From positions 1 through 27,939 of the IMG/VR virus record IMGVR_UViG_3300006802_000421: 27,939 nucleotides of DNA; one strand, written 5' to 3'. Source of the DNA: a virus. This document shows positions 16,821-24,399 of the stretch, one piece after another. The position numbers and the translations under genes are program-made. The first letter of the stretch is position 1. Every line of letters begins with the position of its first letter. Under the pieces are notes generated by a model that worked only from the letters and a program-made list of their open reading frames with translations, was not told where the DNA came from and did not search any database.

Positions 16821-18974
16821 ATGGCACTGCAGCACCTGCGCTCTAGCACTGCAAACAAGCGCCCTACCCCGGCCGGCATGTCGGATGGCCAGCTGGCCAT
16901 GAACACCAACAGTGCCAGCCCTGGCTTGTTCTTGAAGGACAGCGCTGGCGCACTGGTGAAGGTGGGTCCGGTGCATGTTGGCACCACTGCGCCGAACGTC
17001 TCACCGGCCAGCGGCGGCCAAGCCGGCAACAGCACCGGCGAGCAGTGGTTGGATACAAGCGTCAGCCCAAACCAGATGAAGGTTTGGAATGGTAGTGCAT
17101 GGGTCGGCATTGTGGCCGACGAACTGCCTGTTAGCAAGTTGCAGGATGGTACTGCTGGGCAAATTGTCCAAACAGATAGCGCCGGTACGGGCGTGGAATG
17201 GAGCAGCACAACAAATCTGCCTATTGCTAGTGCCGCAGCACCTGCCTATAGCTTTCAGGGCGACCCGAACACCGGCCTCTACAGCCCCGGCGCGGACCAG
17301 CTGGCAATCAGCACGGCTGGCACGGGGAGAGTGTTTGTTGATGCGAATGGACGTGTTGGGATTGGCGGGTCTCCATCAACTGCGCTCCATCTTGGCGGAA
17401 GCTCATCGCAAACAATCCGAATCAACTCAAATACGAGTGCAGGCTTCGTCGGAACAACTGGCTATATCACGCAGATCGGGGCAAATCGAAATCCGATTGA
17501 CGGCTCCATTGTCAATACGGGTACGGCTACCGCTTTCATCAATCTTGAGGCTGATGTAAGCAACGGTAGTATCCAGTTCTGCACAACAGGAACAAATAAT
17601 GCCGCCGCGCTAGAGCGGATGCGCATCACCAGCGACGGCAAGGTCGGCATTGGGACGAGTTCGCCTGATTCGGCTTTGCAGGTCAACGGAGCAGGTGGAA
17701 TTAGAATTAACGAAGATGGCGCTGGCACCAAACTTGTTCAGTTAAGAAGTGATTACGCAGGGCAAGGGCCAGCAATCAATGTTTTTACTAATGATCCGCT
17801 GTTATTCCTAACAAATAACAGCGAACGCCTGCGCATCACCAGCGACGGGAAGGTGGGGATTGGGACGAGTAGCCCCGGAGGCGCTCTAGATGTTGTTGCT
17901 GGCAACACTAGCAACTATGCAATTATTGCAAACAACAGCTACTCAACCGGCGACCAAAACTTCCTTCAGTTCAAGGCTAGTTCCACGATCATCGGAGATT
18001 TCAACCGCCCCAATGGCACAAACGACGTCGAGTTCAATGCTGGATTTGGGGCGATTGCGTTTGGAACCGGAACTGCTGGCACAGCAACGGAGAAAGTCCG
18101 CATCGACAGCTCCGGCAGGCTGTTGGTGGGGACGAGTACGGCGCGTGACCCGGCCGGTGAATCAAAGATTGAAGTTTTTAATGGGCCAATCTCAGTCTCA
18201 ACATTTGCTAACTCGACTGGCTTCTACGGTCTTAACTTTATTAAGTCCAGAGGCACGTCTACTAACGTAATCGTTCAGAATAACGACAGCCTTGCTGCTG
18301 TAAGATTTTTTGGGGCTGACGGTACTACCTTCCCTGAAGCCGCGAGAATTGAATCTTTTGTAGACGGCGCCCCCGGCACCAACGATATGCCGGGCCGCCT
18401 GGTCTTCTACACCACCGCCGACGGAGCGAGCAGCCCGACGGAGCGGATGAGGGTTGACAGTCTAGGTCGAACGCACCTTTTTACTGGCAGCAACCATGTA
18501 CTAAGAGTTGCTTCGTCAACTGGTGCGGGTACATCGATCATTTTAATTCGTGGCCTGTATTCTGCAACAGATAACGCAGACTCAGGTTCAGAATCATTCC
18601 GTGTATTCACCAACGGAGACGTCGTCAATACCAACAACTCCTACGGCTCCATCTCCGACATCAAGCTAAAGGAGAACATCGTTGATGCCAACTCCCAATG
18701 GGATGATTTAAAAGCTCTCCAGGTCCGCAACTACAACTTCAAAGAAGGTCAGACCCACACCCAAATCGGCCTGATTGCCCAAGAAGTTGAGCAGGTTTCC
18801 CCTGGCCTCGTCACCGAATCTCCCGACCGTGATGAAAAAGGCAATGACCTTGGCACCGTCACCAAGAGCGTCAACTATTCGGTGCTCTACATGAAGGCAG
18901 TGAAGGCGCTGCAGGAAGCAATGGACCGCATCGAAACCCTTGAAGCCAAAGTTGCAGCCCTTGAGGGCGTGTGA
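16821..18974 (+). CDS. tail fibre/spike with C-terminal S74 intramolecular chaperone
   Basis: 717 residues. A strong AAGGAGGG lies at 16803-16810, 10 bases before the ATG. The N-terminus (ALQHLRSSTANKRPTPAGMS) and the EQWLDTS segment are usual for cyanophage fibres. The middle has MRITSDGKVGIGTSSP-type repeats. The C-terminal 106 residues form a peptidase S74 domain. S612 and K617 in SDIKLKEN are placed like the Ser-Lys dyad of the family, and a coiled coil (ALQEAMDRIETLEAKVAALE) ends the protein. S74 domains trimerise the fibre and then cut themselves off, here predicted just before S612. The mature fibre probably binds the cell surface. Confidence 0.88.
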   Translation: MALQHLRSSTANKRPTPAGMSDGQLAMNTNSASPGLFLKDSAGALVKVGPVHVGTTAPNVSPASGGQAGNSTGEQWLDTSVSPNQMKVWNGSAWVGIVADELPVSKLQDGTAGQIVQTDSAGTGVEWSSTTNLPIASAAAPAYSFQGDPNTGLYSPGADQLAISTAGTGRVFVDANGRVGIGGSPSTALHLGGSSSQTIRINSNTSAGFVGTTGYITQIGANRNPIDGSIVNTGTATAFINLEADVSNGSIQFCTTGTNNAAALERMRITSDGKVGIGTSSPDSALQVNGAGGIRINEDGAGTKLVQLRSDYAGQGPAINVFTNDPLLFLTNNSERLRITSDGKVGIGTSSPGGALDVVAGNTSNYAIIANNSYSTGDQNFLQFKASSTIIGDFNRPNGTNDVEFNAGFGAIAFGTGTAGTATEKVRIDSSGRLLVGTSTARDPAGESKIEVFNGPISVSTFANSTGFYGLNFIKSRGTSTNVIVQNNDSLAAVRFFGADGTTFPEAARIESFVDGAPGTNDMPGRLVFYTTADGASSPTERMRVDSLGRTHLFTGSNHVLRVASSTGAGTSIILIRGLYSATDNADSGSESFRVFTNGDVVNTNNSYGSISDIKLKENIVDANSQWDDLKALQVRNYNFKEGQTHTQIGLIAQEVEQVSPGLVTESPDRDEKGNDLGTVTKSVNYSVLYMKAVKALQEAMDRIETLEAKVAALEGV
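17621..17660 (+). repeat. intragenic direct repeat, copy 1
   Basis: 40 bp encoding the RITSDGKVGIGTSS strand-turn unit of the fibre. It differs at 3 positions from 17831-17870, and the offset is 210 bp (70 codons). The high DNA identity suggests recent duplication or a site for recombination between fibre genes. Confidence 0.8.
17831..17870 (+). repeat. intragenic direct repeat, copy 2
   Basis: Second copy of the 40-bp fibre unit (37 of 40 bases equal to 17621-17660). A more diverged third unit is seen near 18096-18137 (RIDSSGRLLVGTS in protein). Confidence 0.8.
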
Positions 18975-19007
18975 TCCCCGCTAACCTGCCAACATCGGAC
19001 CCAACCC

Positions 19008-19325
19008 ATGGCAAAATCCACCCCCGTCATCACCTGGGACATCGCCAACCTTGAGCGCGAGCTAAGCGATGGCTACGTCTACACCGCTCACTGGACGGTC
19101 AGCTCCGCCCTTGGCGAGTTCTCCGCCGGCGCCTACGGCTCGATCGGTTTTGAGCGCCCCGACGACGAGCTGATCCCGTTTGAAGACCTGACCAAGGAGC
19201 AGGTACTCGACTGGGTCAAAGACAAGCTCGGCGCCGAGCAGGTCGAAACCATCGAGGCCGGCCTCGCGTCACAAATCGCTCAACAGCAAGCGCCGCAGAA
19301 AGCCAGCGGCCTCCCCTGGGCCTAA
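19008..19325 (+). CDS. small conserved-looking phage protein after the fibres
   Basis: 105 residues. STPVITWDIANLERELSDGY and YTAHWTVSSALGEFSAGAYG form an amphipathic beta pattern, ending in an acidic helix and a Gln/Ala tail. I recognise proteins of this look downstream of fibre genes in cyanophages (a DUF7936-like style), but no biochemical role is known to me. Starts 33 bases after the S74 fibre. Could be a tail assembly or fibre-attachment factor, but this is only a guess from position. Confidence 0.6.
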   Translation: MAKSTPVITWDIANLERELSDGYVYTAHWTVSSALGEFSAGAYGSIGFERPDDELIPFEDLTKEQVLDWVKDKLGAEQVETIEAGLASQIAQQQAPQKASGLPWA

Positions 19326-19350
19326 ACTTCCAGCGTCCAAAGGACCACAC

Positions 19351-19521
19351 ATGAAAGAACAGCTCGTTCAACTCATCGACGCCTACGCCGCTGCACGCGC
19401 CAGCGGCAACGGCACCCTCCAGCAGTTCGCAGCCCAGCAGCTCTCCGGCTTCCTTGAGGCCATCGACGTTACTGCCAAGGAGCAGCCTGCTGCCGATGAA
19501 GGCGACGCCAGCGAAGGCTGA
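19351..19521 (+). CDS. small unknown protein
   Basis: 56 residues, MKEQLVQLIDAYAAARASGN at the start. A single amphipathic helix pair (LQQFAAQQLSGFLEAIDV) with an acidic tail (ADEGDASEG). AAAGGA lies 5 bases before the ATG. Its TGA shares a base with the next ATG (TGATGG), which supports translation as part of a coupled chain. Function unknown. Confidence 0.6.
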   Translation: MKEQLVQLIDAYAAARASGNGTLQQFAAQQLSGFLEAIDVTAKEQPAADEGDASEG

Positions 19522-19601
19522 TGGTCGCCACTCTCCTGCTGGCCATGCTCCTCCTGATGGGCTGGAGCATGCTGGCGATCAACCCGCGCACTGACGACTG
19601 A
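19521..19601 (+). CDS. tiny single-pass membrane protein
   Basis: 26 residues: MVATLLLAMLLLMGWSMLAI followed by NPRTDD. Nearly all of it is one hydrophobic helix with a charged C-terminus. Linked to both neighbours by one-base TGATG overlaps. Placed upstream of the lysis genes, so it may belong to them (for example as an antiholin or spanin-like part), but the sequence alone cannot show this. Confidence 0.5.
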   Translation: MVATLLLAMLLLMGWSMLAINPRTDD

Positions 19602-19738
19602 TGGCAGTCAAGTCCAAGGTCGGCACTGCTCGCGTCGAGCACCAGCCCGGCCGCCCAAAAACCACCAGCCAGGGGTACGGCCAAAACAGCCGGCCCCGGC
19701 GGCGTGGGCGCAAGCCTCTCCGCGGGCAGGGTCGGTAA
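19601..19738 (+). CDS. small, very basic protein
   Basis: 45 residues. Starts MAVKSKVGTARVEHQPGRPK and continues with Gln/Gly/Arg repeats (SRPRRRGRKPLRGQGR). Strongly basic and disordered, a likely nucleic-acid or membrane-surface binder. Proteins with this MAVKSKVGTA start are, to my recollection, frequent among cyanophages. Its TAA overlaps the next ATG by one base (TAATG). Confidence 0.6.
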   Translation: MAVKSKVGTARVEHQPGRPKTTSQGYGQNSRPRRRGRKPLRGQGR

Positions 19739-19881
19739 TGGATTCCGCCGAACGGGAGAACTGGCGAAAAGTCAAGGAAGCCCTTGAGAAGGCGGGAAAG
19801 ACCGACAACCACTACTACCGCCGCGCCCTTGCCATCCTTGCCACTGGCCGCGATCCTTTCGACAGCGAACCGCCTCGGTAG
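19738..19881 (+). CDS. small unknown protein, helical
   Basis: 47 residues, MDSAERENWRKVKEALEKAG at the start, then NHYYRRALAILATGRDP. Two predicted helices with a basic middle and no membrane segment. Start overlaps the preceding stop as TAATG. It ends 24 bases before the holin candidate. Function unknown. Confidence 0.6.
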   Translation: MDSAERENWRKVKEALEKAGKTDNHYYRRALAILATGRDPFDSEPPR

Positions 19882-19905
19882 AATCGTTCGGTCGAAGGAA
19901 GCAGC

Positions 19906-20178
19906 ATGGAGCGCGAGGTGTCACACAATGACATCTACCGTGAGCTCGGCGAGCTCAAGGGCATGATGTCTGCCCTCATCCTTCACAGGGAAAGGGATAA
20001 TGACGACAAAAAGGAAATTTTTAAGCGCATCGGCCTGCTTGAAACCCGGATGGGTCAGGTGGTCATCCTGGCCGTAGTCGCCAGTCTCGTGTTGCCACCC
20101 GTGTTCTCGTTCGTTGGCCAGCACTTCCAGCTCAATCTTCGCCCCACTGCTGCTGTCGTGAGCGGCAAGCAAGGCTAG
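19906..20178 (+). CDS. putative holin-type membrane protein
   Basis: 90 residues, with AAGGA upstream. Residues 1-48 form a charged amphipathic helix (YRELGELKGMMSALILHRER, KKEIFKRIGLLETRMGQ), residues about 51-72 a membrane helix (VVILAVVASLVLPPVFSFV), then a short tail. This resembles XhlA-type lysis accessory proteins in layout. It lies in the lysis region before the endolysin. Holin function is inferred from layout and place. A tail-associated membrane protein is the alternative. Confidence 0.55.
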   Translation: MEREVSHNDIYRELGELKGMMSALILHRERDNDDKKEIFKRIGLLETRMGQVVILAVVASLVLPPVFSFVGQHFQLNLRPTAAVVSGKQG

Positions 20179-20193
20179 CCTTGGAGAAACCTC

Positions 20194-20343
20194 ATGGTTC
20201 CCGGTATGGACCCCACCACCGCCGCTATCGTCGCCATCGCAGTCGCCGCCCTGTCTGAGGCCATCGCCCTCAGCCCGCTGCGTGCCAACAGCATCATTCA
20301 GCTGGTTCTCCAGTTCCTGCGCCTGGCCTTCCCAAAGCGCTGA
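20194..20343 (+). CDS. small membrane protein, holin candidate
   Basis: 49 residues: PGMDPTTAAIVAIAVAALSE then AIALSPLRANSIIQLVLQFL and a basic end (RLAFPKR). One or two hydrophobic segments with a conserved-looking SPLRANS turn. Short proteins with this pattern occur beside endolysins in cyanophages as I recall. TTGGAGAA lies 5 bases upstream. With the preceding protein it could form a holin pair, but which is holin or antiholin cannot be told. Confidence 0.6.
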   Translation: MVPGMDPTTAAIVAIAVAALSEAIALSPLRANSIIQLVLQFLRLAFPKR

Positions 20344-20402
20344 CGATCGGCCCAAGACTCGATCGCGCCATCGAGGACTGGCATGCAACCCAGCCACCCA
20401 GC

Positions 20403-20513
20403 ATGCCAGCCCCGGTGATCGAGCATCATCCGATCGACGAGGAGCTGCAGACCGGCGATAGCCGGCTGCTTGGTGGTGCAATGGAAATCAAGTCGCCTTG
20501 GAGCCGAGAGTGA
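20403..20513 (+). CDS. small unknown ORF before the endolysin
   Basis: 36 residues from ATG 20403: MPAPVIEHHPIDEELQTGDS, ending KSPWSRE. The frame is open further upstream to beyond CTG 20340 (GPRLDRAIEDWHATQPP), so a non-ATG start could make it about 57 residues and overlapping the previous gene. Its TGA overlaps the endolysin GTG (GTGA), the best evidence that it is real. Acidic, no membrane part, function unknown. Confidence 0.4.
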   Translation: MPAPVIEHHPIDEELQTGDSRLLGGAMEIKSPWSRE

Positions 20514-21697
20514 CCAATACCGCCTCGATCACGCTGCAGCAGCTGTTCCGGTACTACAAGGCCCTGCCTCACCAGGCAGCGGCCATCACTGAGCTGGAAG
20601 CTGACCTGCGTCAGAACGGCTACGAGGACGCCATGCGCCGCGATCGGCCGTGGTTCCAGGCCTGGAGCCAGGACGGCAAGCAGGCTGATCTTGCCCCTGC
20701 CCTGGCCATTATCAAAGAATTCGAGGGCTGCCGCCTGTCGGCCTACCCAGACCCCGCCTCCGGCGACGATCCCTGGACGATCGGCTACGGCACCACCCGC
20801 TACAGCGATGGCCGGCCGGTCAAGCGTGGCGACAAGATCAACGTGATCGAGGCTGACCTGCTGCTTCGGCAAGAGATCGATCGCATCTGTCAGAAACTCG
20901 CAGGCACCATCCCTGGCTGGAACGAGCTGGGCGATAACCAGAAGTCATCGCTCGTCTCCTTTGCCTACAACTTGGGTGATGGTTTCTACGGCGGCGCCAA
21001 CTTCAACACCATCACAAAGGCCCTGCGCGAAAAGCGCTGGCACGATGTGCCCGGCGCCATGATGCTCTACCGCAATCCCGGCACCAACGTAGAGGCCGGC
21101 CTTAAGCGCCGCAGAAAGGCCGAGGGCGATCTCTGGCTTAAGGACATGCCCGACATGCCCGGACGCCAGACGTTAGACGCCGTGAAGCTGAACGTGCCCT
21201 ACTTCAGCCAGCGGGACAACAAGTCCGGCCAGGGCTACCGCGAGTGCTTCAGCTCCAGCTGTGCGATGGTCGCGGCGTACTTTGGCGAGGTCAAAACTGA
21301 CGATCAGTACAACGTCACACGAGCCAAGTACGGCGATACCACTGAAGCCAATGCTCAGGTCAAAGCACTCACCGAGCTCGGCCTCAAGGCGCAGTTCCTG
21401 CAAAGTGGCACTGTGGCGATCCTCGAGCGTGAGATCCGCGCCAGCAGGCCCGTGGCGGTCGGCTGGCTGCACCATGGCACTGCAGCGGCGCCTTCGGGTG
21501 GCGGGCATTGGAGCGTAGTCATCGGGTTCGATAAAGAGTCCTTTCTGCTGAACGATCCCTACGGCGAGGCCGACGTCGTCAACGGCGGCTATGTCAACAC
21601 CAGCGGCGCCGGCGTGCGCTACTCACGCAAGAACTGGCAGCGGCGCTGGGAAGTCGACGGTCCGGGCAGCGGCTGGATGATGCTGGTCACGAAGTGA
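20510..21697 (+). CDS. two-domain endolysin: GH24 lysozyme plus C39-like peptidase
   Basis: 395 residues from GTG 20510, chosen for GGAG 6 bases upstream and GTGA coupling; TTG 20498 is the alternative. After an N-terminal helical part (about 1-60), residues 65-210 form a phage lysozyme with E72 (EFEGCRLSAYPD), D81 and T90 (WTIGYGTT), and the helix QKSSLVSFAYNLGDGF. Residues about 223-395 resemble a papain-like C39 peptidase: YRECFSSSCAMVAAYFG (C246), GGHWSVVIGF (H333), LLNDPYGE (N348/D349). It should cut both glycan and peptide parts of peptidoglycan, or the second domain may bind the wall. No signal peptide, so it needs a holin. Confidence 0.85.
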   Translation: MTNTASITLQQLFRYYKALPHQAAAITELEADLRQNGYEDAMRRDRPWFQAWSQDGKQADLAPALAIIKEFEGCRLSAYPDPASGDDPWTIGYGTTRYSDGRPVKRGDKINVIEADLLLRQEIDRICQKLAGTIPGWNELGDNQKSSLVSFAYNLGDGFYGGANFNTITKALREKRWHDVPGAMMLYRNPGTNVEAGLKRRRKAEGDLWLKDMPDMPGRQTLDAVKLNVPYFSQRDNKSGQGYRECFSSSCAMVAAYFGEVKTDDQYNVTRAKYGDTTEANAQVKALTELGLKAQFLQSGTVAILEREIRASRPVAVGWLHHGTAAAPSGGGHWSVVIGFDKESFLLNDPYGEADVVNGGYVNTSGAGVRYSRKNWQRRWEVDGPGSGWMMLVTK

Positions 21698-21714
21698 CGA
21701 ATTGCGACTGAATG

Positions 21715-21734
21715 GTCGAGCCTGTCGGTTCGGC
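21715..21734 (+). terminator. weak hairpin after the endolysin, possible terminator
   Basis: GTCGAGCC, loop TGTC, GGTTCGGC, with one G-U pair, then GGTAATTT. The stem is adequate but the T-run is poor. It sits in the 66-base gap between endolysin and dCTP deaminase genes. It could instead be part of a promoter region. No clear -35/-10 pair was found. Confidence 0.25.
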
Positions 21735-21763
21735 GGTAATTTGATTCATCCCATGCAAGTCGC

Positions 21764-22285
21764 ATGATCCTCCACGACCTTGAAATCCGCCGCCTGTGCC
21801 AAGACGAGCGGATGATCGTTCCCTTTGATCTCGACCAGCTCAACCCTGCCAGCTACGACCTGCTGCTGGGCAACGAGATCATGATCGAATCCGCCGTCAG
21901 CGATGATCTGGTGCGGGTCGACATCAGCGAATACTGCCAGGAAGATCCCTACTACCTGCGCCCCGGCCAGTGGATCCTCGCGGAGACCTGGGAGACGTTC
22001 AACATGCCCGACGACATCGCTGGGCTGTTCTTTCTCAAGTCCAGCCGCGCGCGTGAGGGCCTTGAGCACAGCCACGCCGGCTTTGCCGACCCTCAATGGA
22101 ACGGCTCCAAGCTGACCCTTGAGCTCACCAACGCCCGCCAGCTGCGCTCACTGCCGATCTGGCCGGGCAAGAAGATCGGTCAGATGGTGTTCTTCCTGAT
22201 GGCTGGGATCCCGGACATCTCTTACGCCGCCGTCGGACATTACAATTCGCAACCTCAGGTGATGCCGTCATGGGAGTCAAACTAA
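21764..22285 (+). CDS. dcd: dCTP deaminase-family protein
   Basis: 173 residues. FFLKSSRAREGLEHSHAGF and GSKLTLELTN (E120) are the family motifs: the Ser/Arg substrate loop and the catalytic Glu strand. QLNPASYDLLLGNEI is the typical N-terminal block. The enzyme turns dCTP into dUTP (or dUMP in bifunctional members; the sequence does not settle which), feeding dTMP synthesis. It overlaps thyX by 16 bases, whose enzyme uses the product line, so they act in sequence. No clear Shine-Dalgarno sequence. A tiny ATG-CAA-GTC-GCA-TGA upstream ORF ends on the start codon. Confidence 0.88.
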   Translation: MILHDLEIRRLCQDERMIVPFDLDQLNPASYDLLLGNEIMIESAVSDDLVRVDISEYCQEDPYYLRPGQWILAETWETFNMPDDIAGLFFLKSSRAREGLEHSHAGFADPQWNGSKLTLELTNARQLRSLPIWPGKKIGQMVFFLMAGIPDISYAAVGHYNSQPQVMPSWESN

Positions 22286-22893
22286 TCCACCGCACACCCG
22301 ACGCCGAGCGTCTGATCGTGAAGATGGCGCGGGTGTCGGCGCCGAACAACGCCAACAACATGGAGACTGGGCCAAAGCTGCTGCGTTACCTGATCAAGCA
22401 CAGGCACTGGAGCCCGTTTGAGATGGCTTCGATGTGCGTTCAGATTGACACTGAGCGTGACATCGCAGCGCAGATTCTGCGACATCGGTCGTTCAGCTTC
22501 CAAGAGTTCAGCACTCGCTATGCGAAAACTGGCATGGCGGAAATTCCAGCGCTCAGGCGTCAAGACACCGCCAACCGGCAAAACAGCATCGACGACCTCC
22601 CGGACAACCTGCAGTCCGAGATGGAGCGAAGAATGTGCGTGCTGATGATGGACTCGTTTCGCTTGTATGAGGACATGCTGCACGAAGGCATCGCCAAGGA
22701 AACCGCCCGCCGGATCCTGCCCCTCTGCACGCCCACCACGCTGTTCATGGTGGGTTCACTCCGGTCGTGGCTGCACTACATCGATGTGCGGTGCGATCCA
22801 TCGACTCAGCTTGAGCACCGCGAGATCGCCGAAGGCTGCCGGGCTATCTTCAAAGAACAGTTTCCGGTGATCGCCGAAGCCGCATGGGGATGA
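22270..22893 (+). CDS. thyX: flavin-dependent thymidylate synthase ThyX
   Basis: 207 residues, the normal length. RHRSFSFQEFSTR (71-83) is the ThyX signature RHRxxSxxxxSxR for dUMP and FAD binding. HWSPFE (46-51) and the C-terminal helix with SWLHYIDVRC also fit. It makes dTMP from dUMP with FAD and methylene-tetrahydrofolate. Cyanobacteria and their phages commonly use ThyX. In an operon with dcd (16-base overlap) and a small unknown gene overlapping its end. Confidence 0.93.
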   Translation: MGVKLIHRTPDAERLIVKMARVSAPNNANNMETGPKLLRYLIKHRHWSPFEMASMCVQIDTERDIAAQILRHRSFSFQEFSTRYAKTGMAEIPALRRQDTANRQNSIDDLPDNLQSEMERRMCVLMMDSFRLYEDMLHEGIAKETARRILPLCTPTTLFMVGSLRSWLHYIDVRCDPSTQLEHREIAEGCRAIFKEQFPVIAEAAWG

Positions 22894-23198
22894 GATTCGC
22901 CACCCGCGACGGCAGCGTCACTCCTGAGGAGGGTCTCAAGACCGCCTACGAGCTGTTTCGCGACGGCCGCCCAAAGGAGGCGGCCATGATGTTTCTCGTC
23001 TACGCCGATCCCGACGACATCGGCGTGGTCGGCGAGAGCGAGTACACCGCCCTGGCCAAGCACCTGACCGAGATCATGGCGAACGTCGCGATCTTCAACA
23101 TGCTCTGCGACGAGCAAGTGCAGCCGTTGCTCGATGAGAACGGCGAGCCGGCTTACAAAACCTCGCCCTGGTACGACGAGGACTACAGCCCCAGCTGA
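22884..23198 (+). CDS. small unknown protein, helical
   Basis: 104 residues from ATG 22884. ATG 22890 is as likely because it makes an ATGA overlap with the thyX stop. Helical acidic protein (SVTPEEGLKTAYELFRDGRP, then YTALAKHLTEIMANVAIFNM), Tyr/Asp-rich end. No membrane or metal motif. Its 3' end overlaps the convergent integrase gene by 16 bases. It may act with thyX, but nothing in the sequence says how. Confidence 0.65.
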   Translation: MGMRFATRDGSVTPEEGLKTAYELFRDGRPKEAAMMFLVYADPDDIGVVGESEYTALAKHLTEIMANVAIFNMLCDEQVQPLLDENGEPAYKTSPWYDEDYSPS

Positions 23199-24289
23199 TC
23201 AGCAACTGCTCCAGCCATCGCCTGCGCCCCATCCTCGAGCAGGTGAGCGTAACGGCTGGTTGTGAGCGGACTGGCGTGGCCGAGCAGGCTGCCGACTTGC
23301 GGCAGCGTCAGTCCGACTTTGGTGATCGCCACCGATGCCCAGTGATGCCGCAGGTCGTGCACCTTGAGGCCCTTGATGCCGGCTAGTCGCATCAGTTCCT
23401 CCCACAGCTTCTGATACCCGACTAGGTGGCCGTCGCCGTCCCCTGCGATAATCCACTGTGTATTGGATTTGAGACGCAGTTCTCGCAAGATGAGAATTCC
23501 TGCAGGAGGAATATGCACTACGCGCTCGTGGCCAACCTTCTCGCCGGTCTTATGACTGTCCGGCGGGATCACCATCAGCCCTGCATGCTCGTTGACCCAT
23601 TCCCATCTGCCACGGCAGATCTCGCCCACGCGGCAGCCCGTCAGCATCAGCAGCCGTACCAGCTGCGCAAAGCGCCAGCGCAGTGGCGTCGTGGCTATCG
23701 CATCCAGTGCAGCCACCAGCCGCTGCCGCTCTTCGTTTGACAGGTAACGCCGCCGCTTGCGCTCGGTGTTGCTTGGCACCTTGGCGCAGGGGTTGTCGGC
23801 CCGCATGCCCCACAGGATTGCCAGGTTGAACGCCTTGCGGAGCACCGCCAGCGTCCGGTTGGCCTGGATCGGCCGAATGCGGGAGAGCAGCCGCATTACA
23901 TCGGCGCTGGTGACCGTCTGCACCTTGTGGCGGCCGAGCGCCGGGATGATGTGGACCGCCCAGATGCTCTGATAGCCCTGCGCTGTGCGCAGCCGGAGCT
24001 TCGGATAGTGCTCGGCGAGCAGGCGCTGGTAGAGGTCGGCCATGTCCGGGCCGCGGCGCAGCTCCTGGCGGGCGCTGGTGGGTGCATGCCCACGTGCCAC
24101 GGCGGCGAGGATCTTGTGCGCCTCCTCGCGGGCCAGGGTGCGGTTGAGGACGTCGGCCCGGCCGATCTTGTGATGCTGCTGCTTGCCGCTCGGCTCGCGG
24201 TAGCGCAGGTACCAAGTTTCGACCCCGCTCGGCAGCACCAGCAGGCCCAGCCCGGTGACCTTGGTGTCGGGCTTCCACTCGCGTTTCAT
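23183..24289 (-). CDS. int: tyrosine site-specific recombinase (phage integrase)
   Basis: 368 residues. ATG 24289 is preferred because GGAGGG lies 4 bases upstream; ATG 24301 adds MEGR. The N-terminal 75 residues form an arm-type DNA-binding domain (LVLPSGVETWYLRYREPSGK), residues about 80-170 a core-binding helical domain, then the catalytic domain. Catalytic set in 368 numbering: R220 (TGCRVGEI), K247, H311 and R314 (HDLRHHWAS), H338 (LGHAS), Y347 (SRYAHL). All are present, so the protein is probably active. It recombines attP with a chromosomal attB. The gene points away from the att region and its start lies beside the first arm-type repeats, suggesting self-regulation. Confidence 0.93.
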   Translation of the reverse strand: MKREWKPDTKVTGLGLLVLPSGVETWYLRYREPSGKQQHHKIGRADVLNRTLAREEAHKILAAVARGHAPTSARQELRRGPDMADLYQRLLAEHYPKLRLRTAQGYQSIWAVHIIPALGRHKVQTVTSADVMRLLSRIRPIQANRTLAVLRKAFNLAILWGMRADNPCAKVPSNTERKRRRYLSNEERQRLVAALDAIATTPLRWRFAQLVRLLMLTGCRVGEICRGRWEWVNEHAGLMVIPPDSHKTGEKVGHERVVHIPPAGILILRELRLKSNTQWIIAGDGDGHLVGYQKLWEELMRLAGIKGLKVHDLRHHWASVAITKVGLTLPQVGSLLGHASPLTTSRYAHLLEDGAQAMAGAVADQLGL

Positions 24290-24300
24290 GCGTCCCTCCA

Positions 24301-24320
24301 TTCGCGCACTATTCGCGCAG
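24301..24320 (+). repeat. 20-bp direct repeat, copy 1 (P-arm, integrase arm-type sites)
   Basis: TTCGCGCACTA followed by TTCGCGCAG, that is, two TTCGCGCA octamers 11 bp apart. Identical over 20 bp to 24508-24527. It lies next to the integrase start. Paired, helically phased sites beside int are the usual look of arm-type binding sites. Confidence 0.8.
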
Positions 24321-24322
24321 AT

Positions 24323-24376
24323 TTGCGCGAATTAGCGGTAAGTTGCGCGAATGGCTCGGAAATTGCAAGCGCGAAT
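24323..24376 (+). promoter_or_regulatory. inverted integrase-site cluster (P-arm continuation)
   Basis: TTGCGCGAAT at 24323-24332 and again at 24343-24352 (20 bp apart, two helical turns), and GCGCGAAT at 24369-24376. These are the reverse complement of the ATTCGCGCA unit of the 20-bp repeats. Together with 24301-24320 there are five sites within 76 bp. They may also be operators for int expression. Confidence 0.6.
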
Positions 24377-24399
24377 ATCAATGTTGAATCATAGGTTTA

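Noticed and set aside
23550-24278. 242-residue - strand ORF in another frame of int
   Set aside because: Arg/Pro/Ala-rich frame shadow. The int frame has the full catalytic set.
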